Assembly: GCA_022712235.1 (NCBI GenBank)
Contig: JALAGW010000159.1
Location: forward strand, 1 to 15,690
Direction: 5' to 3'
DNA: 15,690 nucleotides
Source: Brevundimonas sp.
GTDB taxonomy: Bacteria > Pseudomonadota > Alphaproteobacteria > Caulobacterales > Caulobacteraceae
A program made the translations under genes and the position numbers. The notes below the pieces were generated by a model, which saw only the letters and a program-made list of their open reading frames with translations, searched no databases and was not told the origin of the DNA. This document shows, one piece after another, positions 1 to 7,853 of this stretch. Position 1 is the first letter of the stretch. Each line of letters starts with the position of its first letter.

Positions 1-213
1 ATCGGGGTCAGCCTGGCCCTGCTGGGCGAGAATATCTGGCTGATCGCCGCCTGCATCGGCTTCACCACCTTCACCCTCGCCACGCTCGGCCTGCTGATCG
101 GCAAGGCGGCGGGGACGCGGCTGGGCAAGGTCGTGGAACTGGTCGGCGGCTTCGCCCTGATCGCACTGGGCCTCAAGATTCTGCTGGAGCATCTGGGCGT
201 GTTGGCGTTCTGA
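1..213 (+). CDS. mntP: MntP-type manganese efflux pump, C-terminal 70 residues (5' truncated by window)
   Basis: The reading frame is open from base 1 and stops at 211-213, leaving the last 70 residues of a membrane protein. Two hydrophobic helices are visible, at about residues 12-33 and 46-63, separated by the polar stretch GKAAGTRLGK. The pattern GVSLALLG, then a TLGLLIGK segment, then VELVGGFALIALGLKIL and a final LLEHL matches the end of MntP (formerly YebN), a roughly 190-residue six-helix inner-membrane exporter that removes excess Mn(II) from the cytoplasm. The conserved aspartate that normally precedes the GVSLAL segment would lie just outside the window, so the transport residues cannot be checked, nor can any upstream riboswitch. 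Identification is from family pattern; confidence is fairly high because the C-terminal motif is characteristic. Confidence 0.8.
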   Translation: MGVSLALLGENIWLIAACIGFTTFTLATLGLLIGKAAGTRLGKVVELVGGFALIALGLKILLEHLGVLAF

Positions 214-229
214 AGCTGGGCCTTGCATC

Positions 230-255
230 ACGGACGCGGCTGGCGGAACGTCCGT
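230..255 (+). other. Short hairpin in the mntP-lipoprotein gap
   Basis: ACGGACG (230-236) is the reverse complement of CGTCCGT (249-255), giving a 7-bp stem with a 12-base loop beginning 16 bases after the mntP stop codon. There is no T-tract after it, so it is not a standard intrinsic terminator. It may slow or end mntP transcription or be chance in GC-rich DNA. No clear promoter for the following gene is visible in the remaining bases. Confidence 0.25.
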
Positions 256-298
256 CGTCGGCTAGCCGTTAAGCCGCCAGTCGCAAGGAGACATCGTC

Positions 299-523
299 AT
301 GCGCGCCGTCCTCGTCCTCGCCGCCTTCGTCGCTCCCCTGGCCCTCGGCGCCTGCGCCACCAGCCGGACGTCATCGACCTATCAGCAGGATCTCGACAAG
401 CTTGAAGCGGAATGCACCACGCGCGGCGGCATCCTGTCGCCGAGCGGCGCCATGACAGGCCGACCGCAGACCGACTATGTGTGCAAGATCACCGGCGGCG
501 CGACGCGTCTTCCGCAAAACTAG
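299..523 (+). CDS. Small lipoprotein of unknown function (74 aa)
   Basis: The start is supported by a strong Shine-Dalgarno sequence, AAGGAG at 285-290, eight bases before the ATG. The N-terminus is a short lipoprotein signal: Met-Arg, a hydrophobic run, and the lipobox LGAC with the acylated cysteine at residue 19. The mature product would be only about 56 residues, with two more cysteines (39 and 62) that could form a disulfide, and the motif ARGG-like TRGGILSPSG followed by TGRPQTDYVCKITGG. I recall similar small lipoproteins in Caulobacterales genomes but know no assigned function. It would be anchored in the inner or outer membrane facing the periplasm. It is a separate unit from mntP, 85 bases downstream. 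Its reality rests on the good ribosome-binding site plus a canonical lipobox; function is unknown. Confidence 0.8.
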   Translation: MRAVLVLAAFVAPLALGACATSRTSSTYQQDLDKLEAECTTRGGILSPSGAMTGRPQTDYVCKITGGATRLPQN

Positions 524-564
524 AAGCCCGCAGGAGGCAGGACCGCCATATCCGGAGAAGTCCG

Positions 565-641
565 TGGTGGTTGGAGGCGGGATCGAACCGCCGACCTGTG
601 GGTTATGAATCCACCGCTCTAACCATCTGAGCTACCCAACC
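565..641 (-). tRNA. tRNA with CAT anticodon (elongator Met, or Ile2 if lysidine-modified)
   Basis: Read on the minus strand, the gene starts GGTTGGG at 641 and ends with an encoded CCA at 565-567, 77 bases. The cloverleaf folds by hand: acceptor GGTTGGG/TCCAACC with one G-T pair, D stem GCTC/GAGC, T stem GGCGG/CCGCC with loop TTCGATC, and a seven-base anticodon loop TTCATAA, anticodon CAT. The first acceptor pair is G-C, so it is not an initiator tRNA, which usually has a mismatch there. I favour elongator tRNA-Met, but tRNA-Ile2 also carries a genomic CAT and is not ruled out by eye. One oddity is that the last anticodon-stem pair (31-39) is A opposite C. The discriminator base is A. Confidence 0.95.
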
Positions 642-693
642 CCTTACGGGATCTCGCGAAAGATCGTGACGACCGTGCAGCGCGAGAGGCGTG

Positions 694-722
694 CGTATAT
701 CGCCGCCTTCCGTCGGGTTCAA
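694..722 (-). promoter_or_regulatory. Promoter for the CAT tRNA
   Basis: On the minus strand, TTGAAC (bases 722-717) is followed after exactly 17 bases by TATACG (699-694). This is a good vegetative -35/-10 pair for a GC-rich alphaproteobacterium. Transcription would start near 687, giving a leader of about 45 bases before the tRNA 5' end at 641, to be removed by RNase P. Confidence 0.5.
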
Positions 723-836
723 GCCGCTTCGACACGGAAATCGCGCGAGGCGATCGGTCGCGGGCGGTTTCGGCTCGCGCGCGGCGCAGCGAGGCTTCAT
801 TCTGGAGGACGACATACAGCTGTTCTGGAGAGCCTC

Positions 837-2063
837 ATGCGTCCGATCGTCCTCGCCGCGTCCGCCTCGCTTCTCGTCGTCACCGCCGCCTGCGGCGCCA
901 ATGGCCAGGATGCGCCAACCGCCCCTGGCGCACCCGTCGAGACCCGCCCCGCCAACAACCCGGATCAGAAGCCGGCCTTCGAGGGTCAGACCCGCGCGCC
1001 GGGCGTCCAGACCGCCGGAACCCTGCGCAACGAAACCATCGCCTCGGGCCTGGTCCACCCCTGGGGCTTGGCCCTGCTGCCGGACGGCCAGTGGCTGGTG
1101 ACGGAGAAGCCGGGTCGGATGCGGGTCGTCTCGGCCCAGGGCCAGGTCGGCTCGCCCATCGCCGGTCTGCCCGCCGTCTCTGCACGCGGTCAGGGCGGTC
1201 TGCTGGATGTCATTCTCAGCCCGACCTTCGCCCAGGACCGGATGATCTACTGGAGCTACGCCGAGCCCCGGGAAGGCGGCAACGCCACCTCGGTCGCGCG
1301 CGCCCGCCTGTCGGACGACCTGTCGAAGGTCGAAAACGTCCAGGTCATTTTCCGCGCCCTGCCCGTCTATGACGGCGACAAGCATTTCGGCTCGTCCCTG
1401 GCCTTCGCGCCGGACGGCAAGCTGTTCGTTACCCTGGGCGAACGCTCGGACAAGCCGATGCGGCCCCAGGCCCAGGACCTGGGCTCGCACATGGGCAAGA
1501 CCATCCGCATCAACGCCGACGGCAGCGTCCCCTCCGACAACCCCTTCGTCGGGCAGGCAGGGGCGAAACCCGAGATCTGGTCCCTGGGCCACCGCAACAT
1601 GCAGGGCGTCGCCGTCCAGCCGGGCACGGGCGCCATCTGGACCGTCGAACACGGCACGCGCGGCGGCGACGAGATCAATCTGGATCAGGCCGGCAAGAAC
1701 TATGGCTGGCCCGGCGTCGCCTACGGCATCGAATACAACGGCCAGGCCATTCCCGAGGCCGTGACCGCCCGCGAAGGCACCGAGCAGCCGGTCTATTACT
1801 GGGACCCGGTGATCGCGCCCGGCGGCATGACCTTCTACAGCGGCGCCATGTTCCCCGGCTGGAACGGCAACCTGCTAGTCACCGGCCTGGGCGGCAAACA
1901 ACTGGCGCGGCTGGTGCTGGAGAACAACCGCGTCGTCGGCGAGGAGCGCCTGCTGACGGGCCTGAACGAGCGCATCCGCGACGTGGCCGTGGCCGCCGAC
2001 GGCGCCGTCTGGGTCGTCACCGACGAGGAAGACGGCAAGCTGGTCCGGCTGGCCAAGGAATAA
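837..2063 (+). CDS. PQQ-dependent aldose sugar dehydrogenase, YliI/Asd family (408 aa)
   Basis: This is a beta-propeller quinoprotein that oxidises aldose sugars at C1 in the periplasm, passing electrons to the respiratory chain through PQQ. Family signatures include HPWGLALLPDG (residues 74-84), GQGGLLDVILSP (118-129), KHFGSSLAF (182-190), WSLGHRNMQG (248-257), GTRGGDEIN (273-281) and KNYGWPGVAYG (287-297). His183 lies where the catalytic histidine of soluble PQQ glucose dehydrogenase falls in my reading. The open frame extends back to 666, but I choose ATG 837 because it has GGAG (827-830) six bases upstream and starts a proper signal sequence ending VTAAC, cysteine 19. That lipobox has Thr at -3, so lipoprotein processing is likely but not certain. 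Usual family length is about 370 to 400 residues plus signal. It stands alone, divergent from the tRNA. Confidence in family is high, in natural substrate low. Confidence 0.88.
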   Translation: MRPIVLAASASLLVVTAACGANGQDAPTAPGAPVETRPANNPDQKPAFEGQTRAPGVQTAGTLRNETIASGLVHPWGLALLPDGQWLVTEKPGRMRVVSAQGQVGSPIAGLPAVSARGQGGLLDVILSPTFAQDRMIYWSYAEPREGGNATSVARARLSDDLSKVENVQVIFRALPVYDGDKHFGSSLAFAPDGKLFVTLGERSDKPMRPQAQDLGSHMGKTIRINADGSVPSDNPFVGQAGAKPEIWSLGHRNMQGVAVQPGTGAIWTVEHGTRGGDEINLDQAGKNYGWPGVAYGIEYNGQAIPEAVTAREGTEQPVYYWDPVIAPGGMTFYSGAMFPGWNGNLLVTGLGGKQLARLVLENNRVVGEERLLTGLNERIRDVAVAADGAVWVVTDEEDGKLVRLAKE

Positions 2064-2078
2064 GGTCCCTCTCTAACG

Positions 2079-2195
2079 CCCGCTCATCCCCGCGGAGGCG
2101 GGGACCCAGTCAGAGCGCCGATCAGGGAACTGTCCATCGGTCGAAACACCTCGAAGCCAAAGCACTGGGTCCCCGCCTCCGCGGGGATGAGCGGG
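2079..2195. repeat. Intergenic inverted-repeat element 1 (perfect 32-bp arms)
   Basis: Bases 2079-2110 and 2164-2195 are exact reverse complements over 32 bp, separated by 53 bases. Each arm itself contains a small hairpin, CCCCGC-GGAG-GCGGGG, flanked by TCATC on the outside and ACCCAG on the inside. The element sits 15 bases after the sugar dehydrogenase stop codon and could fold into a large cruciform or RNA stem that ends transcription from that gene. It shares its outer TCATCCC and inner GGGACCCAG blocks with a second element at 5849-5970, so it belongs to a dispersed family of the REP/MITE kind. No target-site duplication is visible. A 67-codon open frame through it is a by-product of the repeat, not a gene. 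Confidence 0.9.
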
Positions 2196-2252
2196 TCGGG
2201 GTGTTTCATTCGATAGCGGGAGCGGCCGACGGCCTCACGCGCCTTGTTACTT

Positions 2253-2270
2253 GACGTTGACGTAAACGTC
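2253..2270. promoter_or_regulatory. Operator-like near-palindrome in the fadA promoter region
   Basis: GACGTTGACGTAAACGTC matches its own reverse complement at 16 of 18 positions. It begins inside a TTGACG hexamer (2251-2256) that could be a -35 element, so a protein bound here would sit on the promoter, about 100 bases before the fadA start codon. Its ACGT-rich form recalls, from memory, the operators of MerR-family regulators of acyl-CoA and branched-chain amino acid catabolism (LiuR type). The regulator is not in the window, so this is a placement-based inference. Confidence 0.5.
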
Positions 2271-2369
2271 GGGTTTCTACGCACCAAGTTTCAATTCCAG
2301 ACCCGTCCCTCAAGCAGCGAGGCGCCGCGCGCCGAGCGATAGGGACCCTAGAAGCAAGAGAGATCTTTC

Positions 2370-3575
<1,206 letters not shown>

Positions 3576-3592
3576 TCCGGGAGCGACTGACC

Positions 3593-5764
3593 ATGGAAAA
3601 CTTCAAGATCGACATCGACGCCGACGGCGTCGCCCTGATCACCTTCGACGTCCCGGGACGTTCGATGAACACCCTGACCTCGTCCGTCATGGCCGAGATT
3701 CCGCAGTTGGTGGAACGCATCAAGACCGACGACGCCATCAAGGGCGCGGTCATCACCTCGGGCAAGGCTTCGGGCTTCTGCGCCGGCGCGGACCTCGGCG
3801 ACATCGCCGGCGGCATGATCGGCGGCGCCAGCCTGCAGGACGCCTATGACGCGGGCTGGAAGATGAACGGCGCCCTGCGCGCGCTGGAGACCTGCGGCAA
3901 GCCGGTGGCCGCGGCCATCAACGGCCTGGCGCTGGGCGGCGGTCTGGAACTGACGCTGGCCTGCCACTACCGCGTGGTCGAGAACGACAACAAGATCCAG
4001 CTGGGCCTGCCCGAGATCAAGGTCGGCCTCTTCCCCGGCGGCGGCGGCACCCAGCGCCTGACGCGCCTGATCGGCGTCCAGCCCGCCATGATGGCCATGA
4101 CCGAGGGCAAGTCCTTCCGCCCCAACGACGCCAAGGGCGCCGGCATCGTTCACGAGATCGCTGAAAAGGGTCAGTCGGTCGAGGCCGCCAAGACCTGGAT
4201 CAAAAACGGGGGCAAGGCCGTCCAGCCGTGGGACGACAAGTCCTTCAAACTGCCCGGCGGCGGCCCCTACCACCCGGCCGGCATCCAGAACTTCCTGGTC
4301 GGCAACGCCATGATCCGCAAGCAGACCTACGGCAACTATCCCGCCGCTGCGAACCTGATGAAGGCCGTCTATGAGGGCGTTCAGGTCCCCATGGACGCAG
4401 CGCTGCGCATCGAGACCCGTTACTTCATCAAGACCCTGATGACGCCGCAGGCCCAGGCCATGATCCGCAGCCTGTTCCTGTCCAAGCAGGAGCTGGACAA
4501 GGGCGCGGTGCGCCCGGCGGGCGTGCCGAAATCGGACGCCAAGAAGGTCACGGTGCTGGGCGCCGGCATGATGGGCGCGGGCGTGGCCTATGTGCAGGTC
4601 ATGGCCGGCATCGAGACCGTGCTGATCGACCAGAACCAGGAAGCCGCCGACAAGGGCAAGGCCCACGTCGAGGAGCTGCTGAAGAAGCGCCTGTCGCGCG
4701 GCCAGATGACCCAGGAGAAGTTCGACGCCACCCTGGCCCTGGTCACGGCGACGACGGACTATGACCTGATCAAGGGCTCGGACCTGGTCATCGAGGCCGT
4801 GTTCGAGAACCGCGAGATCAAGGCCGACGTGACCAGGCGCGCCGAGGCCCAGCTGGCCGAGGGCGCCGTGTTCGGCTCCAACACCTCGACCCTGCCGATC
4901 ACCGGCCTGGCCGAGGCCTCCGTGCGGCCCGAGGACTTCATCGGCATCCACTTCTTCTCGCCCGTCGACAAGATGATGCTGGTCGAGATCATCCTGGGCG
5001 AGAAGACCGGCCCGGCCGCCATCGCCAAGGCCATCGACTATGTGCTGAAGATCAAGAAGACGCCGATCGTCGTCAATGACAGTCGCGGCTTCTACACCTC
5101 GCGCTGCTTCTCCACCTTCCTGATGGAAGGCATGGCCATGCTCGAGGAGGGCTATGCCCCGGCCCTGATCGACAACGTCGGCCGCATGACCGGCATGCCG
5201 CGCGGCCCGCTGGAGATGCACGACGACGTGGCTCTGGACCTGTCCTACAAGATCGCCAAGCAGACGGCGCTGGACCTGGGCGACGCCTATATCCCGTCCG
5301 AGGGCGCCGACATCGTCGCCAAGATGGTCGAGGGCGGTCGTTACGGGCGCAAGAACGGCAAGGGCTTCTACGACTATGACACCAAGCCCAAGACCCTGTG
5401 GGCGGGTCTGTCGGAGCTGGCTCCGGTCAAGTTCGACGACTCGACCCCGGAACTGGTCGAGGAGCTGAAGACGCGCCTGCTCTATCGTCAGGCCGTCGAG
5501 GTCGCCCGCTGCTGGGCCGAGGGCGTCATCGATGACCCGCGGGAAGCCGACCTGGGCGCCATCCTGGGCTGGGGCTTCGCCCCCTGGTCGGGCGGTCCGA
5601 TCACCCTGATTGACCAGACCGGCCTCAAGGCCTTCGTCGAAACGGCTGACCGTCTGGCCGCTGCGTACGGCGACCGCTTCAAGGTCCCGGAGCTGCTGCG
5701 CGAGATGGCCGCCAAGGGCGAGACCTTCTACGGCCGCTTCGCCCCGGAGAAGAAGGCGGCCTGA
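3593..5764 (+). CDS. fadB: Multifunctional enoyl-CoA hydratase / 3-hydroxyacyl-CoA dehydrogenase (723 aa)
   Basis: The alpha subunit of the beta-oxidation complex. Residues 1 to about 190 are a crotonase domain with the oxyanion-hole segment SGFCAGADLGD (60-70) and NGLALGGGLEL (110-120); Glu119 and Glu141 correspond to the two catalytic glutamates of E. coli FadB. From about residue 317 a 3-hydroxyacyl-CoA dehydrogenase domain follows, with the NAD-binding loop GAGMMGAG (323-330), SNTSTLPI (429-436), catalytic His453 in GIHFFSPVDKM and its partner Glu465, then two C-terminal HCDH domains. The reading frame is open earlier (from 3527), but ATG 3593 is chosen because GGGAG (3579-3583) lies nine bases upstream and the earlier part overlaps fadA. 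It ends with a strong terminator. Length is normal for the family. The order thiolase then hydratase/dehydrogenase is the reverse of E. coli fadBA. Confidence 0.93.
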   Translation: MENFKIDIDADGVALITFDVPGRSMNTLTSSVMAEIPQLVERIKTDDAIKGAVITSGKASGFCAGADLGDIAGGMIGGASLQDAYDAGWKMNGALRALETCGKPVAAAINGLALGGGLELTLACHYRVVENDNKIQLGLPEIKVGLFPGGGGTQRLTRLIGVQPAMMAMTEGKSFRPNDAKGAGIVHEIAEKGQSVEAAKTWIKNGGKAVQPWDDKSFKLPGGGPYHPAGIQNFLVGNAMIRKQTYGNYPAAANLMKAVYEGVQVPMDAALRIETRYFIKTLMTPQAQAMIRSLFLSKQELDKGAVRPAGVPKSDAKKVTVLGAGMMGAGVAYVQVMAGIETVLIDQNQEAADKGKAHVEELLKKRLSRGQMTQEKFDATLALVTATTDYDLIKGSDLVIEAVFENREIKADVTRRAEAQLAEGAVFGSNTSTLPITGLAEASVRPEDFIGIHFFSPVDKMMLVEIILGEKTGPAAIAKAIDYVLKIKKTPIVVNDSRGFYTSRCFSTFLMEGMAMLEEGYAPALIDNVGRMTGMPRGPLEMHDDVALDLSYKIAKQTALDLGDAYIPSEGADIVAKMVEGGRYGRKNGKGFYDYDTKPKTLWAGLSELAPVKFDDSTPELVEELKTRLLYRQAVEVARCWAEGVIDDPREADLGAILGWGFAPWSGGPITLIDQTGLKAFVETADRLAAAYGDRFKVPELLREMAAKGETFYGRFAPEKKAA

Positions 5765-5790
5765 TCGGGCCGACTTCAGACTGAAACGGA

Positions 5791-5819
5791 AAGGGCGGCC
5801 TTCGCGGGCCGCCCTTTTT
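5791..5819 (+). terminator. Intrinsic terminator of the fadAB operon
   Basis: AAGGGCGGCC (5791-5800) pairs perfectly with GGCCGCCCTT (5807-5816) across a six-base loop TTCGCG, followed by a run of T to 5819. It begins 26 bases after the fadB stop codon and is a textbook Rho-independent terminator. The A-rich left side also gives it a weaker tail in the other direction, for the convergent minus-strand operon. Confidence 0.92.
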
Positions 5820-5848
5820 GTTGGGCGCTAGCTCTTGCGCTCCTCTTG

Positions 5849-5970
5849 CCGTCATCCCGGAAAGCGCGCAGCGCTTATCCGGGACCCAGGCGGGGGAAAT
5901 GCCTGAGACGTCGCATAGATATCTGGCGCCTGGGTCCCGGCTCTCCGCTGCGCTGCGGCCGGGATGACGG
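5849..5970. repeat. Intergenic inverted-repeat element 2, same family as element 1
   Basis: The outer arms CCGTCATCCCGG (5849-5860) and CCGGGATGACGG (5959-5970) are exact reverse complements. Inside them CCGGGACCCAGGC (5879-5891) is the exact reverse complement of 5928-5940. Between outer and inner arms lie 18-base segments that differ on the two sides; the left one folds on itself (AAGCGC-GCA-GCGCTT). The blocks TCATCCC and GGGACCCAG are shared with element 1 in the same order and spacing logic. It lies between the fadB terminator and the stop codon of the convergent gene at 5994, where it could end transcription in both directions. Confidence 0.88.
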
Positions 5971-5993
5971 ATAGTTTGGCGGGGCTCAAACCC

Positions 5994-6815
5994 TCACCTG
6001 CTCCTGAACACCCGCGACGCCGCATATCCCGTCAGGGCCGCCAGGATGACGCACAGCACGCCATAGGACCACGGCCGCCGATGGGCGAACTCATAGATGT
6101 CGCGCTCCAGCCCGACCTTCTCGACCGTCAGTGTCAGGTTGGACACCGAGACCGGCGCGCCTTCCTGAAACAGCCAGACCTCGGCGTAGTATTTTCCGGT
6201 CGGGGCCACCGCCGGCAGTTCGACCTCGGCGCGGAACAGGCCCTTGTCGACGAACTGCACCCCGTCAGGATCGGTGTTGTAGAGCGCCGCCGCCTCCTTC
6301 AGCCGGATCACGGCGCGGCGCCAGTCGAGGTAGTTCTCGCCCAGACGGCTGACCACCACGTCGCGCACGCCATAGCGGGTGACGGTGCGGCTTTCCTGCG
6401 GCGCGTCGATGCGCAGGTGGTCGACGCCGACGCCCAGCCGCCGCAATTGGCCGAAGTCGGCGATGTCGCTCAGCGACCGGGTCGAGGCGGTCATGTAGAA
6501 GCCGGGCGCGCCCTCGAACAGGACCGGGCGGCTGTTCAGCCAGACGCCCATGTTGCGCGTCTTCTTGACCAGACGCACCGGCGCGTCGGGACCGCGCACC
6601 ACCACCACCACGTCGGCGGGCGTATCGGTCGGGTTGAAGACCGCCCCGTAGAGAACGATGGAGGCGCCGCGGAAGCTGGAGTCGACCTTGACCTGGGCGT
6701 CGGTCAGGGCGGCGGCGACGCGCACCTCGCCCTCGGTGGCGACCGAGCGTTCGATCACTCCGGGCGGCGCCGAAACAACAATGGGCGCGGGTTCGGGCGG
6801 CAGGGCCTGGAACAT
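5994..6815 (-). CDS. TIGR02186-type membrane-anchored protein, partner of the exporter (273 aa)
   Basis: The product matches my memory of the TIGR02186 conserved family, often found beside TauE/SafE exporters in alphaproteobacteria. Visible features are a beta-rich soluble region with SSFRGASIVLYGAVF (46-60), ADVVVVVRGP (67-76), KTRNMGVWLNS (85-95), and FYMTASTRSLSDIA (106-119), and one C-terminal membrane helix at about 249-267 followed by a basic tail. The ATG at 6815-6813 overlaps the exporter stop codon as TGATG, so translation is coupled. The open frame continues upstream to 7274, but that part is antisense-like arginine-rich translation of the exporter gene. Unusually no N-terminal signal peptide follows this start, so which side of the membrane the domain faces is unclear. 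Biochemical function is unknown; an accessory role in exporting sulfite or a related anion is inferred from pairing. Confidence 0.78.
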   Translation of the reverse strand: MFQALPPEPAPIVVSAPPGVIERSVATEGEVRVAAALTDAQVKVDSSFRGASIVLYGAVFNPTDTPADVVVVVRGPDAPVRLVKKTRNMGVWLNSRPVLFEGAPGFYMTASTRSLSDIADFGQLRRLGVGVDHLRIDAPQESRTVTRYGVRDVVVSRLGENYLDWRRAVIRLKEAAALYNTDPDGVQFVDKGLFRAEVELPAVAPTGKYYAEVWLFQEGAPVSVSNLTLTVEKVGLERDIYEFAHRRPWSYGVLCVILAALTGYAASRVFRSR

Positions 6816-7738
6816 CAGTCCGACACCCCCGGCGCCAGCAGGAAGAGATCGCTGGGCCGCACGAACAGCTCCAGCCCCATCTGGATGCCGACCAGCAGGA
6901 CGATCAGACCCAGCGCCGCGCGCATCTCCTCGGCCCGGAACCGGCCCGACAGCCGCGCCCCGAACTGGGCTCCCACCACCCCGCCCAGCAGCAGGATGGT
7001 CGACAGGACGATGTCCACCGTCTGGTTGCGCCCGGCCTGCAGGATGGTGGTGATGGCCGTGGTGATGATGATCTGGAACAGGCTGGTCCCGACCACGACA
7101 TTGGCCTTCATTCGCAGCACATAGAGCATGGCCGGCACCAGGATGAAGCCGCCCCCCACCCCCATGATGGCCGACAATATCCCGGCGAAGACGCCGAGGC
7201 CAAAGGGCGGAATGGCGCTGATGTAGAGGCCCGAGCGCGGGAAGCGCATGCGGAACGGCAAACCGTACAGCCACATGGGACGCCGGCGTTCCTTGCGCGG
7301 CGGGGTCTCGCCGCGCACCCGATGCAGGATCTGGGTCAGGCTTTCGTACAGCATCATGCTGCCGATGGCGCCGAGGAAGACCAGGTAGGAAACGGCCACC
7401 ACCAGATCGGCCTGGCCCAGCAGGCGCAGGTAGCGGAACAGCTCGACCCCCGCGAGCGCGCCCAGAGCCCCGCCGACGGCCATGATTCCGCCGATACGGT
7501 AATCAACCGCCTTCATGCCCGAATAGCGGATCACGCCCGAGGTCGAAGAGGCGACGACATGGCTGGCCTGGCTGGCGACGGCCACGGTCGGCGGAATGCC
7601 CATGAAGACGAGGACGGGCGCCATCAGGAAGCCGCCGCCGATGCCGAACAGGCCCGAGACGAAGCCGACCAGCGCGCCCAGCATCACCAGGAACGGCCAG
7701 TTCACCGAAACCTCGGCGATCGGCAGGTAAATATCCAC
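6815..7738 (-). CDS. TauE/SafE family anion (sulfite/organosulfur) exporter (307 aa)
   Basis: An integral membrane protein built of two homologous halves. The glycine signature appears twice: GLFGIGGGFLMAPVL at about 29-43 and IMGVGGGFILVPAML at 191-205. Further blocks such as ASQASHVVASSTSGVIRY (55-72) and VVGTSLFQIIITTAITTI (215-232) are typical of PF01925. About eight to nine hydrophobic segments are visible, with a basic cytoplasmic loop between the halves near 140-155. Members export sulfite, sulfoacetate or related anions; the substrate here cannot be told from sequence. The start is GTG at 7738, eight bases after GAAGG (plus-strand CCTTC 7747-7751). It is the first gene of a two-gene unit with the TIGR02186 protein, whose start overlaps its stop. 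The 115-base gap to podJ has no obvious terminator. Confidence 0.88.
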   Translation of the reverse strand: MDIYLPIAEVSVNWPFLVMLGALVGFVSGLFGIGGGFLMAPVLVFMGIPPTVAVASQASHVVASSTSGVIRYSGMKAVDYRIGGIMAVGGALGALAGVELFRYLRLLGQADLVVAVSYLVFLGAIGSMMLYESLTQILHRVRGETPPRKERRRPMWLYGLPFRMRFPRSGLYISAIPPFGLGVFAGILSAIMGVGGGFILVPAMLYVLRMKANVVVGTSLFQIIITTAITTILQAGRNQTVDIVLSTILLLGGVVGAQFGARLSGRFRAEEMRAALGLIVLLVGIQMGLELFVRPSDLFLLAPGVSD

Positions 7739-7853
7739 GGCACGCGCCTTCGGCTGGAAGGGAACGCAGAACAGCGCCGGAAAGGCGACTACAACCCGGT
7801 CTTAGCGGCGGCTGCGGCGAACCGCCACCCCCGCCGGGCCTTCATCCCGCGCG

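Noticed and set aside
666..836. 57-residue N-terminal extension of the sugar dehydrogenase
   Set aside because: The extension is Arg-rich and would bury the signal peptide; ATG 837 has a good ribosome-binding site and signal sequence.
791..836. GAGGCT/AGCCTC arms and a TTCTGGAG direct repeat (800-807, 823-830) in the sugar dehydrogenase leader
   Set aside because: The stem is only 6 bp with a 34-base loop, and the repeated octamer is simply two purine-rich Shine-Dalgarno-like segments; too short to call a regulatory element.
2084..2287. 67-codon minus-strand open frame in the gap before fadA
   Set aside because: It is translated through inverted-repeat element 1; its PAEAGTQ-like peptide comes from the repeat arm. 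No ribosome-binding site was found.
6816..7274. N-terminal extension of the TIGR02186 gene by about 150 codons
   Set aside because: It overlaps the exporter gene in another frame, is His/Gly/Arg-rich, and the TGATG junction gives a better start.
7739..7853. Possible terminator after podJ (GCGG-TTCG-CCGC)
   Set aside because: The stem is only four pairs and no T-tract follows; it could be chance in GC-rich sequence.
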